From: Niabella sp.
GTDB taxonomy: Bacteria; Bacteroidota; Bacteroidia; Chitinophagales; Chitinophagaceae
Direction: 5' to 3'
Length of the DNA stretch: 43,440 bases
NCBI GenBank assembly: GCA_017744795.1
Contig: JAGIAQ010000022.1
Span: 1-43,440, forward strand
The notes below the pieces were generated by a model. It was not told where the DNA came from. It ran no database searches and worked only from the letters and a program-made list of their open reading frames with translations. Shown in pieces: positions 1 to 8,216 of the stretch (positions within the stretch are counted from its first letter, which is position 1; each line of letters opens with the position of its first letter). The position numbers and the translations under genes are program-made.

Positions 1-209
1 TAGATATGGTCTTCTTTAAAACGCGCGGAACCAAATACGGTAATGCATGGGCCAACGAAGTGAAGGGTACGGAACCCTTTTAAAAACTGCCATAATACAT
101 GAAAAGCAAATCGCAGTTCATAAGTTCTGCTTTTGGGTCCTTCCAGGTAAATATGCTCTTTTGCGGGAATAAGCCGCTCCTGCGGCTTTAATTGTTCTTT
201 TTCATTCAT
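1..209 (-). CDS. LOG-family (TIGR00730-type) Rossmann-fold protein, N-terminal part
   Basis: The gene runs off the left edge; only about 69 N-terminal residues are present, starting MNEKEQLKPQERL at the ATG at 209. The visible stretch ends in CITVFGSARFKEDH, which matches the first beta strand and nucleotide-binding segment of TIGR00730/LOG proteins (often misnamed lysine decarboxylases; characterised members are nucleoside 5'-monophosphate phosphoribohydrolases). The catalytic PGGxGTxxE motif lies outside the window, so activity cannot be judged. The gene is transcribed divergently from xth with about 80 bp between them. Confidence 0.8.
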   Translation of the reverse strand, partial: MNEKEQLKPQERLIPAKEHIYLEGPKSRTYELRFAFHVLWQFLKGFRTLHFVGPCITVFGSARFKEDHI

Positions 210-277
210 TTTATTAACAAGGGATAAGATTTGGTAACGAATATAATTCATAAAAATTTTTAATACGCAAATCCTGT

Positions 278-285
278 TATTTTTG
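278..285 (+). promoter_or_regulatory. Bacteroidota -7 box (TATTTTTG) of xth
   Basis: A perfect TAnnTTTG match ends only 7 nt before the xth ATG, so the transcript would have almost no leader. No good TTTG -33 box is seen 19-21 bp upstream; only a T-run is there. Confidence 0.45.
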
Positions 286-292
286 TGTCGAT

Positions 293-1063
293 ATGCGTAT
301 TATAAGTTACAATGTTAACGGCATCAGAGCAGCTGTTAAAAAGGGATTTATTGACTGGCTAAAAACGGATCCTGCTGACATTGTTTGTGTACAGGAAACC
401 AAAGCAGAAGCAGAAAACGTTGATAAAGAATTGTTTGAGAGCCTGGGGTACACCGGGTATTGGTTTTCTGCCCAGAAAAAAGGATATAGTGGTGTGGCGG
501 TGTATACCAAACTGCAGCCAGACAATGTTATTTACGGAACGGGGCATAAGGTTAGTGATGACGAAGGACGTGTGATACAGCTGGATTTTAAAGACGTTCG
601 CGTGATCAATGCCTATTTTCCCAGCGGAACCAGCGGTGACGTACGTCAGGAATTTAAATACATGTGGCTGGATGAATTTTATACCTATCTGCAGGAATTG
701 AAAAATAAACACCCCCGCCTGGTGCTCTGCGGCGATTATAATATTGCGCATGAGGCGATAGATATCCACGACCCGAAAGGCAATAAAAATTCCTCAGGGT
801 TTTTGCCCGAGGAACGGGAGTGGATGACAAAATTTTTAAAAAATGGGTTTAATGACACGTTTCGGTTGCTGCATCCGGACGAAGCGCACCGCTACAGCTG
901 GTGGAGCCAGCGGTTTCCTTCTGTGCGTTTGAATAACAAGGGGTGGCGTATTGACTATATAACAGTAACAGACGCTTTAAAGAATAAGGTAGTGGAAGCC
1001 GATATTTACCCGGATGTTAAGCACAGTGATCATTGCCCTGTATACCTTAAATTAGAAATTTGA
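293..1063 (+). CDS. xth: Exodeoxyribonuclease III (AP endonuclease)
   Basis: A 256-residue member of the exonuclease III/APE1 family, which cuts 5' of abasic sites and degrades 3' ends in base-excision repair. Family landmarks are all present: YNVNGIR near residue 6, the metal-binding Glu35 in VQETK, GDYNIAHEAIDI around residue 145, and the C-terminal HSDHCPV with the catalytic His. Length is normal for bacterial ExoIII. The start is the first ATG after a -7 box. The stop codon overlaps the next ATG by one base (TGATG), implying translational coupling with the DUF4286 gene. Confidence 0.95.
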   Translation: MRIISYNVNGIRAAVKKGFIDWLKTDPADIVCVQETKAEAENVDKELFESLGYTGYWFSAQKKGYSGVAVYTKLQPDNVIYGTGHKVSDDEGRVIQLDFKDVRVINAYFPSGTSGDVRQEFKYMWLDEFYTYLQELKNKHPRLVLCGDYNIAHEAIDIHDPKGNKNSSGFLPEEREWMTKFLKNGFNDTFRLLHPDEAHRYSWWSQRFPSVRLNNKGWRIDYITVTDALKNKVVEADIYPDVKHSDHCPVYLKLEI

Positions 1064-1377
1064 TGAGACCGGCTTTTATATGGAATGTTACGACCAAAGT
1101 AGCTCCCGAAATTCATGAGAACTGGTTGGAGTGGCTGAAGAGGGTGCATATACCTGCTTATTTAGCTACAGGATGTTTTTATGATTCCCTTATTTTAAAA
1201 CTTTTTGAACAGGAGGGCGATGACGGATTTACCTATGCCGTGCAATTTTATGCCCGTTCTATTGAAGATTACAAACTTTTTGCAGGAAAGCATTATGCTG
1301 CGTTGCACCGGGAAATGATGACCACCTGGGGAACGGATTGCTATGGATTTGAGTCGGCCCTGGAGGTTGTGAATTGA
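1063..1377 (+). CDS. DUF4286 family protein
   Basis: 104 residues starting MRPAFIWNVTTKV. The IWNVTTKV opening, the WLEWLKRVHIPAYLATGCF segment and the C-terminal H-x-ALHREMMTTWG stretch match the small Bacteroidota DUF4286 family, whose function is unknown. I chose the ATG at 1063, which shares its A with the xth TGA, instead of a TTG one codon upstream. The one-base overlap makes a two-gene operon with xth likely. Confidence 0.85.
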   Translation: MRPAFIWNVTTKVAPEIHENWLEWLKRVHIPAYLATGCFYDSLILKLFEQEGDDGFTYAVQFYARSIEDYKLFAGKHYAALHREMMTTWGTDCYGFESALEVVN

Positions 1378-1610
1378 ATGTGCATAACATTTTTGCCGGG
1401 CCGTCAGGTATCTGAAATAAGTTGTATATTCCTTAAAACCCACGCGCCGCGCGGATTTCAGCCTGTAAACTGCTGTAATGCTTTGCTGGAGCGGGTTGTA
1501 GCGTTTTCCGGGCATAATTCCGCCAGGAAGTTCCAGAGTCGGTTTTTGCTGTAACTCCCATCAGTAGCGGGTTTTAAGGAGATTGAGGAAATCCGGAGCC
1601 TGCAAAGTTT

Positions 1611-1643
1611 TTTGTTACAATCATCAAAAACCATATAAATTTG
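1611..1643 (+). promoter_or_regulatory. Promoter of the HU gene (-33 TTTG, -7 TAAATTTG)
   Basis: TTTG at 1611-1614 and TAAATTTG at 1636-1643 are 21 bp apart, a standard Bacteroidota sigma-ABfr architecture. They lie 35 nt before the HU start. The rest of the 300-bp gap 1378-1678 shows no gene or clear repeat. Confidence 0.7.
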
Positions 1644-1678
1644 TTTTGTTATAAAAAACACTCATTAAATAATTAATT

Positions 1679-1948
1679 ATGAACAAAGCAGAATTAATCG
1701 ACAAGATATCCGGCGATGCTGGTATCACTAAAACACAGGCAAATGCAGCCTTGGATTCTTTTGTTGAAGCCGTAACAAAAACTTTGAAAAAAGGAGATAA
1801 AGTTACTTTGGTTGGTTTTGGTACTTTTTCGGTTACAAAAAGAGCAGCACGTAATGGCCGCAACCCTCAAACAGGCGCAGTAATTAAGATTAAAGCCAAA
1901 AAAGTTGCCCGCTTTAAAGCTGGAAAAGAGCTTTCTTCAAAAATCTAA
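1679..1948 (+). CDS. hup: HU family DNA-binding protein
   Basis: 89 residues, the normal HU length. It has the N-terminal helical dimerisation part ([21 protein letters not shown]), the [14 protein letters not shown] beta region, and the DNA-intercalating arm RNGRNPQTG with its conserved proline. As a nucleoid-associated protein it bends and compacts DNA. It is monocistronic: its own promoter upstream and an intrinsic terminator directly after it. Confidence 0.97.
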   Translation: MNKAELIDKISGDAGITKTQANAALDSFVEAVTKTLKKGDKVTLVGFGTFSVTKRAARNGRNPQTGAVIKIKAKKVARFKAGKELSSKI

Positions 1949-1973
1949 CAAACTTGCTTTAAAAGAAAGTATT

Positions 1974-2004
1974 ATGCCCTGTAATAAATTGCGGGGCATT
2001 TTTA
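1974..2004 (+). terminator. Intrinsic terminator after the HU gene
   Basis: ATGCCCTGT (1974-1982) pairs with GCGGGGCAT (1991-1999), with G-U wobbles, and is followed by a T-rich tract. Confidence 0.7.
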
Positions 2005-2039
2005 TTTGGTAAGCCTTACATTTGCAGAAATTTCAAACT

Positions 2040-2156
2040 ATGGGAAGAGGCGATAAAAAATCAGCAAAAGGAAAACGCTTTAAAGGTTCATTCGGCAAGA
2101 GCCGTCCGGCCAATCCAAAAAAAGCGGCTCCTGCAAAGAAAAAAGCAGAAGCGTAA
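2040..2156 (+). CDS. 30S ribosomal protein Thx
   Basis: A 38-residue basic protein, MGRGDKKSAKGKRFKGSFGK..., ending in a Lys/Ala-rich tail. The MGRGDKKS-x-KGK-x-FKGS-x-G-x-SRP signature is that of the small ribosomal protein Thx, which sits in the head of the 30S subunit. It is an easily missed short gene. A TACATTTG -7 box at 2017-2024 lies 15 nt before the ATG. A GC-rich hairpin follows. Confidence 0.9.
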   Translation: MGRGDKKSAKGKRFKGSFGKSRPANPKKAAPAKKKAEA

Positions 2157-2167
2157 TGGAATGGGTT

Positions 2168-2195
2168 CCCGCCCGTATAATCTATACAGGGCGGG
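2168..2195 (+). terminator. GC-rich hairpin between thx and pdxH
   Basis: CCCGCCC plus GTAT (2168-2178) pairs with ATAC plus GGGCGGG (2184-2195), with one bulged A. There is no U-tract on the + strand, so termination is less certain. It sits between two convergent genes. Confidence 0.5.
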
Positions 2196-2245
2196 GTTCA
2201 TAGCCCTTTCAACGATTGCCCTGCAGCCTGTTAAGGCGAAAAGCA

Positions 2246-2893
2246 CTACGGAGCCAGGCGCTCAATTTTCCATTCTTCCTTATCCTGTAACGTGTAAAGC
2301 AACCGGTCGTGCAAACGATTGGGCCGGCCCTGCCAGAACTCAACAGAGAAAGGGGTTACCCGATACCCGCCCCAATAGTCGGGTTTTACAACAGGGGCGC
2401 CCGCTGCAATACGATTGGTTAGTTCCGTTGTTTGTGCATCAAGCAAAGAGCGGTTGGGGATCACTGAGCTTTGAGGAGAAACAATTGCGCCGATCTGGCT
2501 GCCGACGGGCCTTGAGTAAAAATAGTGCTCACTTTCTTGCTGCGATACTTTTGTTACGGTTCCGGTGATCCGCACCTGGCGCTCCAGTTCTTTCCAGAAA
2601 AATACCAGGCAGGCGCGTGGATTCTGTTCCAGCTCAGCTCCTTTTTTGCTTTTATAATTCGTAAAAAAAACAAATCCTTTTTCCGTAACTCCTTTCAGCA
2701 AAACAATGCGCGCATCCGGCAGGCCATTGGCATCGGCGGTAGCCAGTGTCATCGCATTCACTTCAGAAAGCTGGCTGTCCGCAGCCTCCTGCCACCAGCG
2801 GTTAAACTGAGTAAAGGCATCCGGAGCCACATCCGTTTCTGATAAACTTTTTTTTGAATAGTTGATGCGTATGTCTGCAATATCCTGGTTCAT
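2246..2893 (-). CDS. pdxH: Pyridoxamine/pyridoxine 5'-phosphate oxidase
   Basis: 215 residues, matching the FMN-dependent PNPOx family that makes pyridoxal 5'-phosphate in the last step of vitamin B6 synthesis and salvage. Visible landmarks: ATADANGLPDARIVLLKG, FFTNYKSKKGAEL (FMN phosphate contacts), SRPVGSQIGAIVSPQS, and the C-terminal EFWQGRPNRLHDRLLY substrate-binding motif with its RLHDR, followed by the usual ERLAP terminus. Full length; convergent with thx. Confidence 0.96.
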   Translation of the reverse strand: MNQDIADIRINYSKKSLSETDVAPDAFTQFNRWWQEAADSQLSEVNAMTLATADANGLPDARIVLLKGVTEKGFVFFTNYKSKKGAELEQNPRACLVFFWKELERQVRITGTVTKVSQQESEHYFYSRPVGSQIGAIVSPQSSVIPNRSLLDAQTTELTNRIAAGAPVVKPDYWGGYRVTPFSVEFWQGRPNRLHDRLLYTLQDKEEWKIERLAP

Positions 2894-2997
2894 ACTGTTT
2901 CGTTTAATGCAGTTCGGTCACCCTGCGCCTTCAGCGGGTGATTCAAAAACAAAAATAGCCTGCCATCATTTTGCTCTTAAAGAAGTCGGTTTAACTT

Positions 2998-3120
2998 TTA
3001 ACCACATAGGTGCATAGGCAGAAAGCAGGGAACATGAAAACACACTAGCTATGTTCCGCCTTTGGCGGAATCTATGACATCCTGAAGGCTATGATTTCTA
3101 CTGTGCCTATGTGATTAAAA
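2998..3120. repeat. Dispersed repeat, CACATAGG family, copy 1
   Basis: About 120 bp with inverted ends (TTTAACCACATAGG at the left, CCTATGTGATTAAAA at the right) and an internal GCCTTTGGC hairpin. Its reverse complement aligns with 42382-42504: both share the order ACAGTAGAAATCA, CATAGATTCCGCC, a CTAGTGTG/CTAATGTG block, and CATGTTCCCTGCT or close variants. Confidence 0.75.
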
Positions 3121-3152
3121 TCAGTTTAAACAAGTTCAAAGATCACAACCAT

Positions 3153-3860
3153 CTATTTGATCAGCGTCCCGATCTTTTCCCCTTCCACCAGTTTTTTCAG
3201 GTTGCCTTCCTGGTTCATATCGAAAACGATAATAGGCAGGTTATTTTCCATGCAAAGGGTAAAAGCCGTCATATCCATAATGCGCAGGTTTTTTGTCAGG
3301 CACTCCTGGTAGCTCACTTCATCATATTTTGTAGCGGTGGGGTCTTTTTCAGGATCGGCTGTATACACACCGTCCACGCGGGTTCCTTTCAGAATTACAT
3401 CTGCATTGATCTCTATCGCGCGTAGCGAACCAGCTGTATCCGTTGTAAAATAAGGGTTACCGGTGCCTGCGCCAAAAATAACCACGCGTCCCTTTTCCAG
3501 GTGGCGTATCGCCCGGCGGCGGATATAAGGTTCTGCGATCTGCTCCATTTTAATAGCGCTTTGCAGGCGGGTAAACAGGCCGATCTTTTCCAGTCCTGCC
3601 TGCAGGGCCATACCGTTAATAACGGTAGCCAGCATGCCCATATAATCGCCATGGGCGCGTTCTATGCCGGTTTCCACCTCGTTCATGCCCCGGTAAATAT
3701 TACCGCCACCAATCACCAATGCTACTTCAATGCCTAAGTCGGTAACAGCCTTAATTTCCCGCGCATATTGGGCAATAACTTCGGAATCCATCCCGAAATT
3801 TTTATTTCCCATTAAAGCTTCGCCTGAAAGTTTTAACAAAACCCGTTTGTACTTATGCAT
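3153..3860 (-). CDS. pyrH: UMP kinase
   Basis: 235 residues of the amino-acid-kinase fold, converting UMP to [12 protein letters not shown] (residues 9-17) begins the fold; GGGNIYRGM and [15 protein letters not shown] are the UMP/ATP-binding loops of PyrH; the C-terminal [19 protein letters not shown] is also characteristic. Full length. The start [15 protein letters not shown] is canonical. It stands alone here, without the frr/tsf neighbours found in many bacteria. Confidence 0.96.
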   Translation of the reverse strand: MHKYKRVLLKLSGEALMGNKNFGMDSEVIAQYAREIKAVTDLGIEVALVIGGGNIYRGMNEVETGIERAHGDYMGMLATVINGMALQAGLEKIGLFTRLQSAIKMEQIAEPYIRRRAIRHLEKGRVVIFGAGTGNPYFTTDTAGSLRAIEINADVILKGTRVDGVYTADPEKDPTATKYDEVSYQECLTKNLRIMDMTAFTLCMENNLPIIVFDMNQEGNLKKLVEGEKIGTLIK

Positions 3861-4132
3861 AGTGTGGTGATTTTATTTTCGCAGCGAAGATACTGTTTCG
3901 GCGCTTAAAATTGGTAATCGGGTATTCGGAATTCGCACTGGGGAGCTTTTTGCTTAATCGCCGAGACAGAAAGCCGCAATGGGATAAAAGGAAAAGTGAT
4001 CCGTAGCGTCATTGTGCCCTGGCGGTTGAATTGTTTTCGACTGTTTGCAACGCTTACATATTCCCGTTAGCCCCGGATGATTTTTATAAAAATGGTTGTA
4101 CCTTTCGTCAGTTCATTTATAATTGTATTAAG

Positions 4133-5104
4133 ATGAGAAATAAGTTGGGTACAAGTGTTGTTGCCATAACGCCCATAACTCTGGGCGCCTGGGCTATAGG
4201 AGGCGCTATGTGGGGGGGTAATGCTGAAGCCGATTCGCTGGACGCGATCAGGGCGTCTATTGATAATGGCATTACTTCTATTGATACGGCGCCGGTTTAC
4301 GGAATGGGCTATAGTGAAGAACTGGTGGGGAAGGCAATAAAAGGGTATGATCGCAGTTCGTTACAGATACTGACCAAATTCGGTATGGTCTGGGATCAGG
4401 TAAAAGGCGACTTTGCTTTTGAACGTAAGGATAATGACGGTGTTGTAAGAAAAATTTATCGCTATGGTGGTTATGACAACGCCATTAAAGAAGTAGAAAC
4501 GAGCTTAAAGCGCCTGCAAACGGATTATATCGACCTGATCCAGTTGCACTGGCCCGACAGCACGACACCTGTCAGCGAAACGATGGAAGCAATGCAGCAT
4601 ATGCTGGATGAAGGAAAAGTAAAAGCCATTGGAGTATGTAATTATAATGGCGTACAATTGGCAGAAGCGGAAAAAACGGTGCGGCTGGCATCGGACCAGG
4701 TGCCCTACAGTATGCTCAAAAGAAAAATAGAACAGGATGTGGTGCCTTATGCACAACAACATGAACTTTCTATAATTGCTTATAGTCCCATGGAGCGCGG
4801 ATTGCTCACTGGTAAATATAACAGCGCCTATCAATTGCATGAAGACGATCACCGGAATAACTACTTTCAGCAATTTGATATGGATAAGGTAGCGCAATTA
4901 ACCGATCACCTGACGGAAATGGCCGCAGGCTACAATGCAACAACTGCACAGCTGGTGCTGGCCTGGGTTTTTCATCAGCCAAAAGTTGCAGCGGCACTGG
5001 CCGGCGCCCGGAATGCCCGTCAGGCTACGGAAAATGCACGGGCGATGGAATTGAAACTATCGGCAGCAGACCTGCAGCAGATAGAAAAATGGCTGGCGGA
5101 ATAA
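4133..5104 (+). CDS. Aldo/keto reductase, first gene of the fucosidase locus
   Basis: 323 residues of the NADPH-dependent AKR (TIM barrel) superfamily. The catalytic tetrad is visible: Asp and Tyr in SIDTAPVYGMGYSEELVG, Lys in LTKFGMVWD, His in LIQLHWPDS. The ORF is open upstream to 4031, but MRNKLGTSVVAITPITLGAWAIGG at 4133 is where family homology begins, so I place the start there. It precedes the first GH29 gene by 33 bp on the same strand, suggesting a role in oxidising or reducing a sugar released by the fucosidases; the substrate is unknown. Confidence 0.85.
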   Translation: MRNKLGTSVVAITPITLGAWAIGGAMWGGNAEADSLDAIRASIDNGITSIDTAPVYGMGYSEELVGKAIKGYDRSSLQILTKFGMVWDQVKGDFAFERKDNDGVVRKIYRYGGYDNAIKEVETSLKRLQTDYIDLIQLHWPDSTTPVSETMEAMQHMLDEGKVKAIGVCNYNGVQLAEAEKTVRLASDQVPYSMLKRKIEQDVVPYAQQHELSIIAYSPMERGLLTGKYNSAYQLHEDDHRNNYFQQFDMDKVAQLTDHLTEMAAGYNATTAQLVLAWVFHQPKVAAALAGARNARQATENARAMELKLSAADLQQIEKWLAE

Positions 5105-5137
5105 GCGATTGATCACAACAAAAATAGTATTGCTTTT

Positions 5138-6580
5138 ATGATGAAGATGACTAGAATTTTTATGCTGCTTGCAGTATGCGCACTGTGGGGGCATATGGCA
5201 CAAGCCCAGGAGCAGGGCATTCACCCACAATCAACCCAATACGAATGGCCTGCCGACGCGTTAGTAAAACAGAAACTGGAGCATTGGCAGGATCAGAAAT
5301 TCGGGATGCTGATCCATTGGGGATTATATGCAGTGCCCGGAATAGTGGAATCCTGGTCCATTTGTTCGGAAGACTGGATAGGACGCGACAGCACCGTTGC
5401 GTATCCTGATTATAAAAAATGGTATTGGGGGCTGAAAAAGGATTTTAACCCGGTGCATTTCGATCCGGACCAATGGGCCGGCGCAGCAAAAGCAGCCGGG
5501 ATGCGCTATGTGGTGTTTACGACCAAGCATCACGATGGCTTTAATATGTTTGATACCAAACAATCTGATTTTAAAATTTCCAATGGCCCTTTTGCCGGTA
5601 ATCCAAAAGCAGATGTGGCAAAATATGTTTTTGACGCCTTCCGTAAACAGGGATTTATGATCGGGGCTTATTTCTCCAAACCCGATTGGCACAATGAAAA
5701 TTACTGGTGGCCTATGTATGCCACACCCGACCGAAACGTGAACTACAATATTAAAAAGTATCCCTGGCGCTGGCAAAAGTTCAAAGACTTTGTTTACAAC
5801 CAGATCGGCGAACTGATGCACAACTACGGCAGTATGGATATTCTTTGGCTGGATGGCGGCTGGGTGCGTCCTATTGAAACGGTAAATGAGGAGGTGCGGG
5901 CGTGGGGAGCTAAAATTCCGGAGACCGGGCAGGATATTGATATGCCCCGCATCGCCAAAATGGCGCGTGAAGCACAACCGGGGCTTTTGATGGTAGACCG
6001 GACGGTGCACGGCCCTTATGAGAACTACCAAACACCGGAACAGCGCGTGCCGGATCATAAACTTAACAACCCCTGGGAAAGCTGTATGACGCTTGGCAAT
6101 GCCTGGGGCTATGTTCCCGGCGATAAATTGAAGCCAGCGGCAAAAGTGATCCATACATTGGTGGAAGTAGTAGCTAAAGGCGGAAGTTTATTATTGGGTG
6201 TTGGTCCCCAGCCGGATGGACTGCTTACAAAAGAAGCAGTGGCTCGTCTGCAGGAAATAGGAAAATGGGTCAATGCTAACGGCGCTGCCATTTATAACAC
6301 ACGCGCTATTGATGCTTACAAAAGCGGGGACACTTATTTTGTGCAATCAAAAGAGGGCAAAACGGAGTATGCCATTAATCTGGTTAAGAATGGTGCGATT
6401 CCGGATGTTGTTGAATGGGAAGGGAATCTGCCAAAGAAGGGCTCTGTTATTAAATCAGTGGCCACTGGCGAAAAAGTAAAGTGGACCATGACGGGTAACA
6501 AAGTAAGCCTCCGGGTACCGGCTAAATTAAAAAGCGGTAAAGACAATCCTGCACTGGCATTTTCATTTGTAAAAGGTTAA
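5138..6580 (+). CDS. Secreted GH29 alpha-L-fucosidase (first copy)
   Basis: 480 residues with a Sec signal peptide (about 1-24, ending AQAQ). The GH29 catalytic barrel follows: MLIHWGLYAVPG, TTKHHDGFNMFDT near residue 128, and the nucleophile Asp239 in DILWLDGGW. A C-terminal beta domain (about 385-480) is typical. It should release terminal L-fucose in the periplasm or at the cell surface. Broad-specificity GH29-A is likelier than B, but this is judged by eye only. The second fucosidase gene follows after 11 bp, so the two are probably cotranscribed. Confidence 0.9.
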   Translation: MMKMTRIFMLLAVCALWGHMAQAQEQGIHPQSTQYEWPADALVKQKLEHWQDQKFGMLIHWGLYAVPGIVESWSICSEDWIGRDSTVAYPDYKKWYWGLKKDFNPVHFDPDQWAGAAKAAGMRYVVFTTKHHDGFNMFDTKQSDFKISNGPFAGNPKADVAKYVFDAFRKQGFMIGAYFSKPDWHNENYWWPMYATPDRNVNYNIKKYPWRWQKFKDFVYNQIGELMHNYGSMDILWLDGGWVRPIETVNEEVRAWGAKIPETGQDIDMPRIAKMAREAQPGLLMVDRTVHGPYENYQTPEQRVPDHKLNNPWESCMTLGNAWGYVPGDKLKPAAKVIHTLVEVVAKGGSLLLGVGPQPDGLLTKEAVARLQEIGKWVNANGAAIYNTRAIDAYKSGDTYFVQSKEGKTEYAINLVKNGAIPDVVEWEGNLPKKGSVIKSVATGEKVKWTMTGNKVSLRVPAKLKSGKDNPALAFSFVKG

Positions 6581-6591
6581 TATAATAGATA

Positions 6592-8034
6592 ATGAGAAAA
6601 TTACTACTGAGTTCGGTTTTAGGAATAGCCATAGCGGCCGGAGCACAAAATGTAAAGCCGCCGGCGCCTGTATACCCGGTGCCTTCAGCGAACCAATTGG
6701 CCTGGCATAAACTGGAAACCTATGCCTTTATTCATTTTACAACCAACACCTTTACGGATAAAGAGTGGGGTTATGGAGATGAAGATCCCAAAGTTTTTAA
6801 CCCTACAAAAGTGGATGCAACGCAATGGGCTACCGTACTGAAACAAACGGGTTTTAAGGCAATGATCCTCACCACCAAGCACCACGACGGGTTTACCTTA
6901 TGGCCCAGCAAATACACGGACCATTCGGTGAAAAACAGCCCCTGGAAAAACGGGAAAGGTGATATTGTAAAAGAAGCGAGCGAGGCAGCAAAAAAAGCGG
7001 GATTGAAATTTGGCGTCTATTTATCGCCCTGGGATCGTAACCGGGCCGATTATGGTACTCCTTCCTACATCACTTACTACCGCAACCAGTTGAAAGAATT
7101 GTTTTCGAATTACGGACCGATTTTTGAAATGTGGTTTGACGGGGCAAATGGTGGTGATGGCTATTATGGAGGAAAAAGAGAAAAACGAAAGATCAACGGC
7201 GCGACCTTTTATGACTGGCCCACCACATTAAAAATGGTGCGCAGTATGCAGCCCAATGTATTGTTTTTTAGTGATGCCGGACCCGATATCCGTTGGGTAG
7301 GTAATGAACGGGGAATGGCCGGTGAAACCAATTGGAATACGATTACGCCGGATACTTTGTATGCGGGTAAAGCAGGAATTGAAAAATTATTGAATACAGG
7401 ATCGGCAGACGGCACCAAATGGATCCCTGCAGAAGTGGATGTATCTATTCGTCCGGGTTGGTTTTATCATGCTTCGGAAGACAGCAAAGTAAAAACGCCC
7501 GAACAATTATTTGATGTATATCTTACTTCCGTGGGGCGTGGTTCCAATTTGCTGCTGAATATTCCTCCCGACCGGAACGGTGCATTTCATCCGGAAGATG
7601 TGCGGTCGCTTTACGGGTTTAAAAAATTGCTGGATGAACGGTTCTCCCGCAATCTTGCAAAGGGGGCTAAGATCACAACAAGTAACACAAGAGGAAATGC
7701 TGCCGCGTATAACGGCGCAAAAATGATTGACGGCAATGAAAATACGTATTGGGCTACGGATGATGGCATTATCAACGCCAGCTTTGAAGCGGTATTGCCG
7801 GCGCCCAAAGAAATTAAGTATGTAGTGTTGCAGGAATACATTCCCCTGGGACAACGGGTGAAAAGTTTTACGGTAGAAGTCTTTAACAATGGCAACTGGA
7901 AGCAGGTGGCTAATGAAACAACGATCGGGTATAAGCGCATTTTAAAAATTGACCCGGTAAAAACGAATAAAGTGCGGGTGACGATTACAGATTCCAAAGC
8001 TGCGCCTGTAATTGCGGCTTTTGGGCTGTATTAA
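6592..8034 (+). CDS. Secreted GH29 alpha-L-fucosidase with C-terminal F5/8C-like domain (second copy)
   Basis: 480 residues, signal peptide about 1-18 (GAQ). The GH29 barrel has AFIHFTTNTF, LTTKHHDGFTLWPS around residue 95, and the nucleophile Asp183 in EMWFDGANGG. Residues from about 360 (GAKMIDGNENTYWATDD) form a discoidin/F5-8 type C, CBM32-like carbohydrate-binding domain. This layout is the one seen in GH29-B enzymes specific for alpha-1,3/1,4-fucose on GlcNAc (Lewis-type or plant N-glycan). Sequence is diverged from the upstream copy, so the two are not a recent duplication. Confidence 0.9.
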   Translation: MRKLLLSSVLGIAIAAGAQNVKPPAPVYPVPSANQLAWHKLETYAFIHFTTNTFTDKEWGYGDEDPKVFNPTKVDATQWATVLKQTGFKAMILTTKHHDGFTLWPSKYTDHSVKNSPWKNGKGDIVKEASEAAKKAGLKFGVYLSPWDRNRADYGTPSYITYYRNQLKELFSNYGPIFEMWFDGANGGDGYYGGKREKRKINGATFYDWPTTLKMVRSMQPNVLFFSDAGPDIRWVGNERGMAGETNWNTITPDTLYAGKAGIEKLLNTGSADGTKWIPAEVDVSIRPGWFYHASEDSKVKTPEQLFDVYLTSVGRGSNLLLNIPPDRNGAFHPEDVRSLYGFKKLLDERFSRNLAKGAKITTSNTRGNAAAYNGAKMIDGNENTYWATDDGIINASFEAVLPAPKEIKYVVLQEYIPLGQRVKSFTVEVFNNGNWKQVANETTIGYKRILKIDPVKTNKVRVTITDSKAAPVIAAFGLY

Positions 8035-8075
8035 CAAGCGTTGTAAGGGATTGGACGCAGCTATTCAAATGCAAC

Positions 8076-8168
8076 GTCATTTTGAACCCGATGCCAGGAG
8101 GGTGAAAGATCTCATTATTAGGAAAAAGATTTTTCCTCATATGCCTTTTGCCGATTTATCGAAATGAC
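8076..8168. repeat. Degenerate REP-like element, GTCATTCCGA family
   Basis: Begins GTCATTTTGAACCCGA and ends TTATCGAAATGAC, with GAAAAAGATTTTTC inside. The same family occurs at 27338, 28980 and 39848. Confidence 0.6.
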
Positions 8169-8216
8169 AACCTGATAGTATTTATTACTTCAAGAGTTGA
8201 TTTAAAAACGTAAAGG

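Noticed and set aside
2161-2568. 135-codon + strand ORF over the pdxH region
   Set aside because: It is the antisense shadow of pdxH and shows no family resemblance.
4031-4132. N-terminal extension of the first aldo/keto reductase
   Set aside because: Family homology starts at 4133; the extension is low-quality and Cys/Phe-rich.
5324-6154. 276-codon minus-strand ORF inside the first fucosidase gene
   Set aside because: Antisense to a well-supported GH29 gene; Cys/His/Phe-rich nonsense composition.
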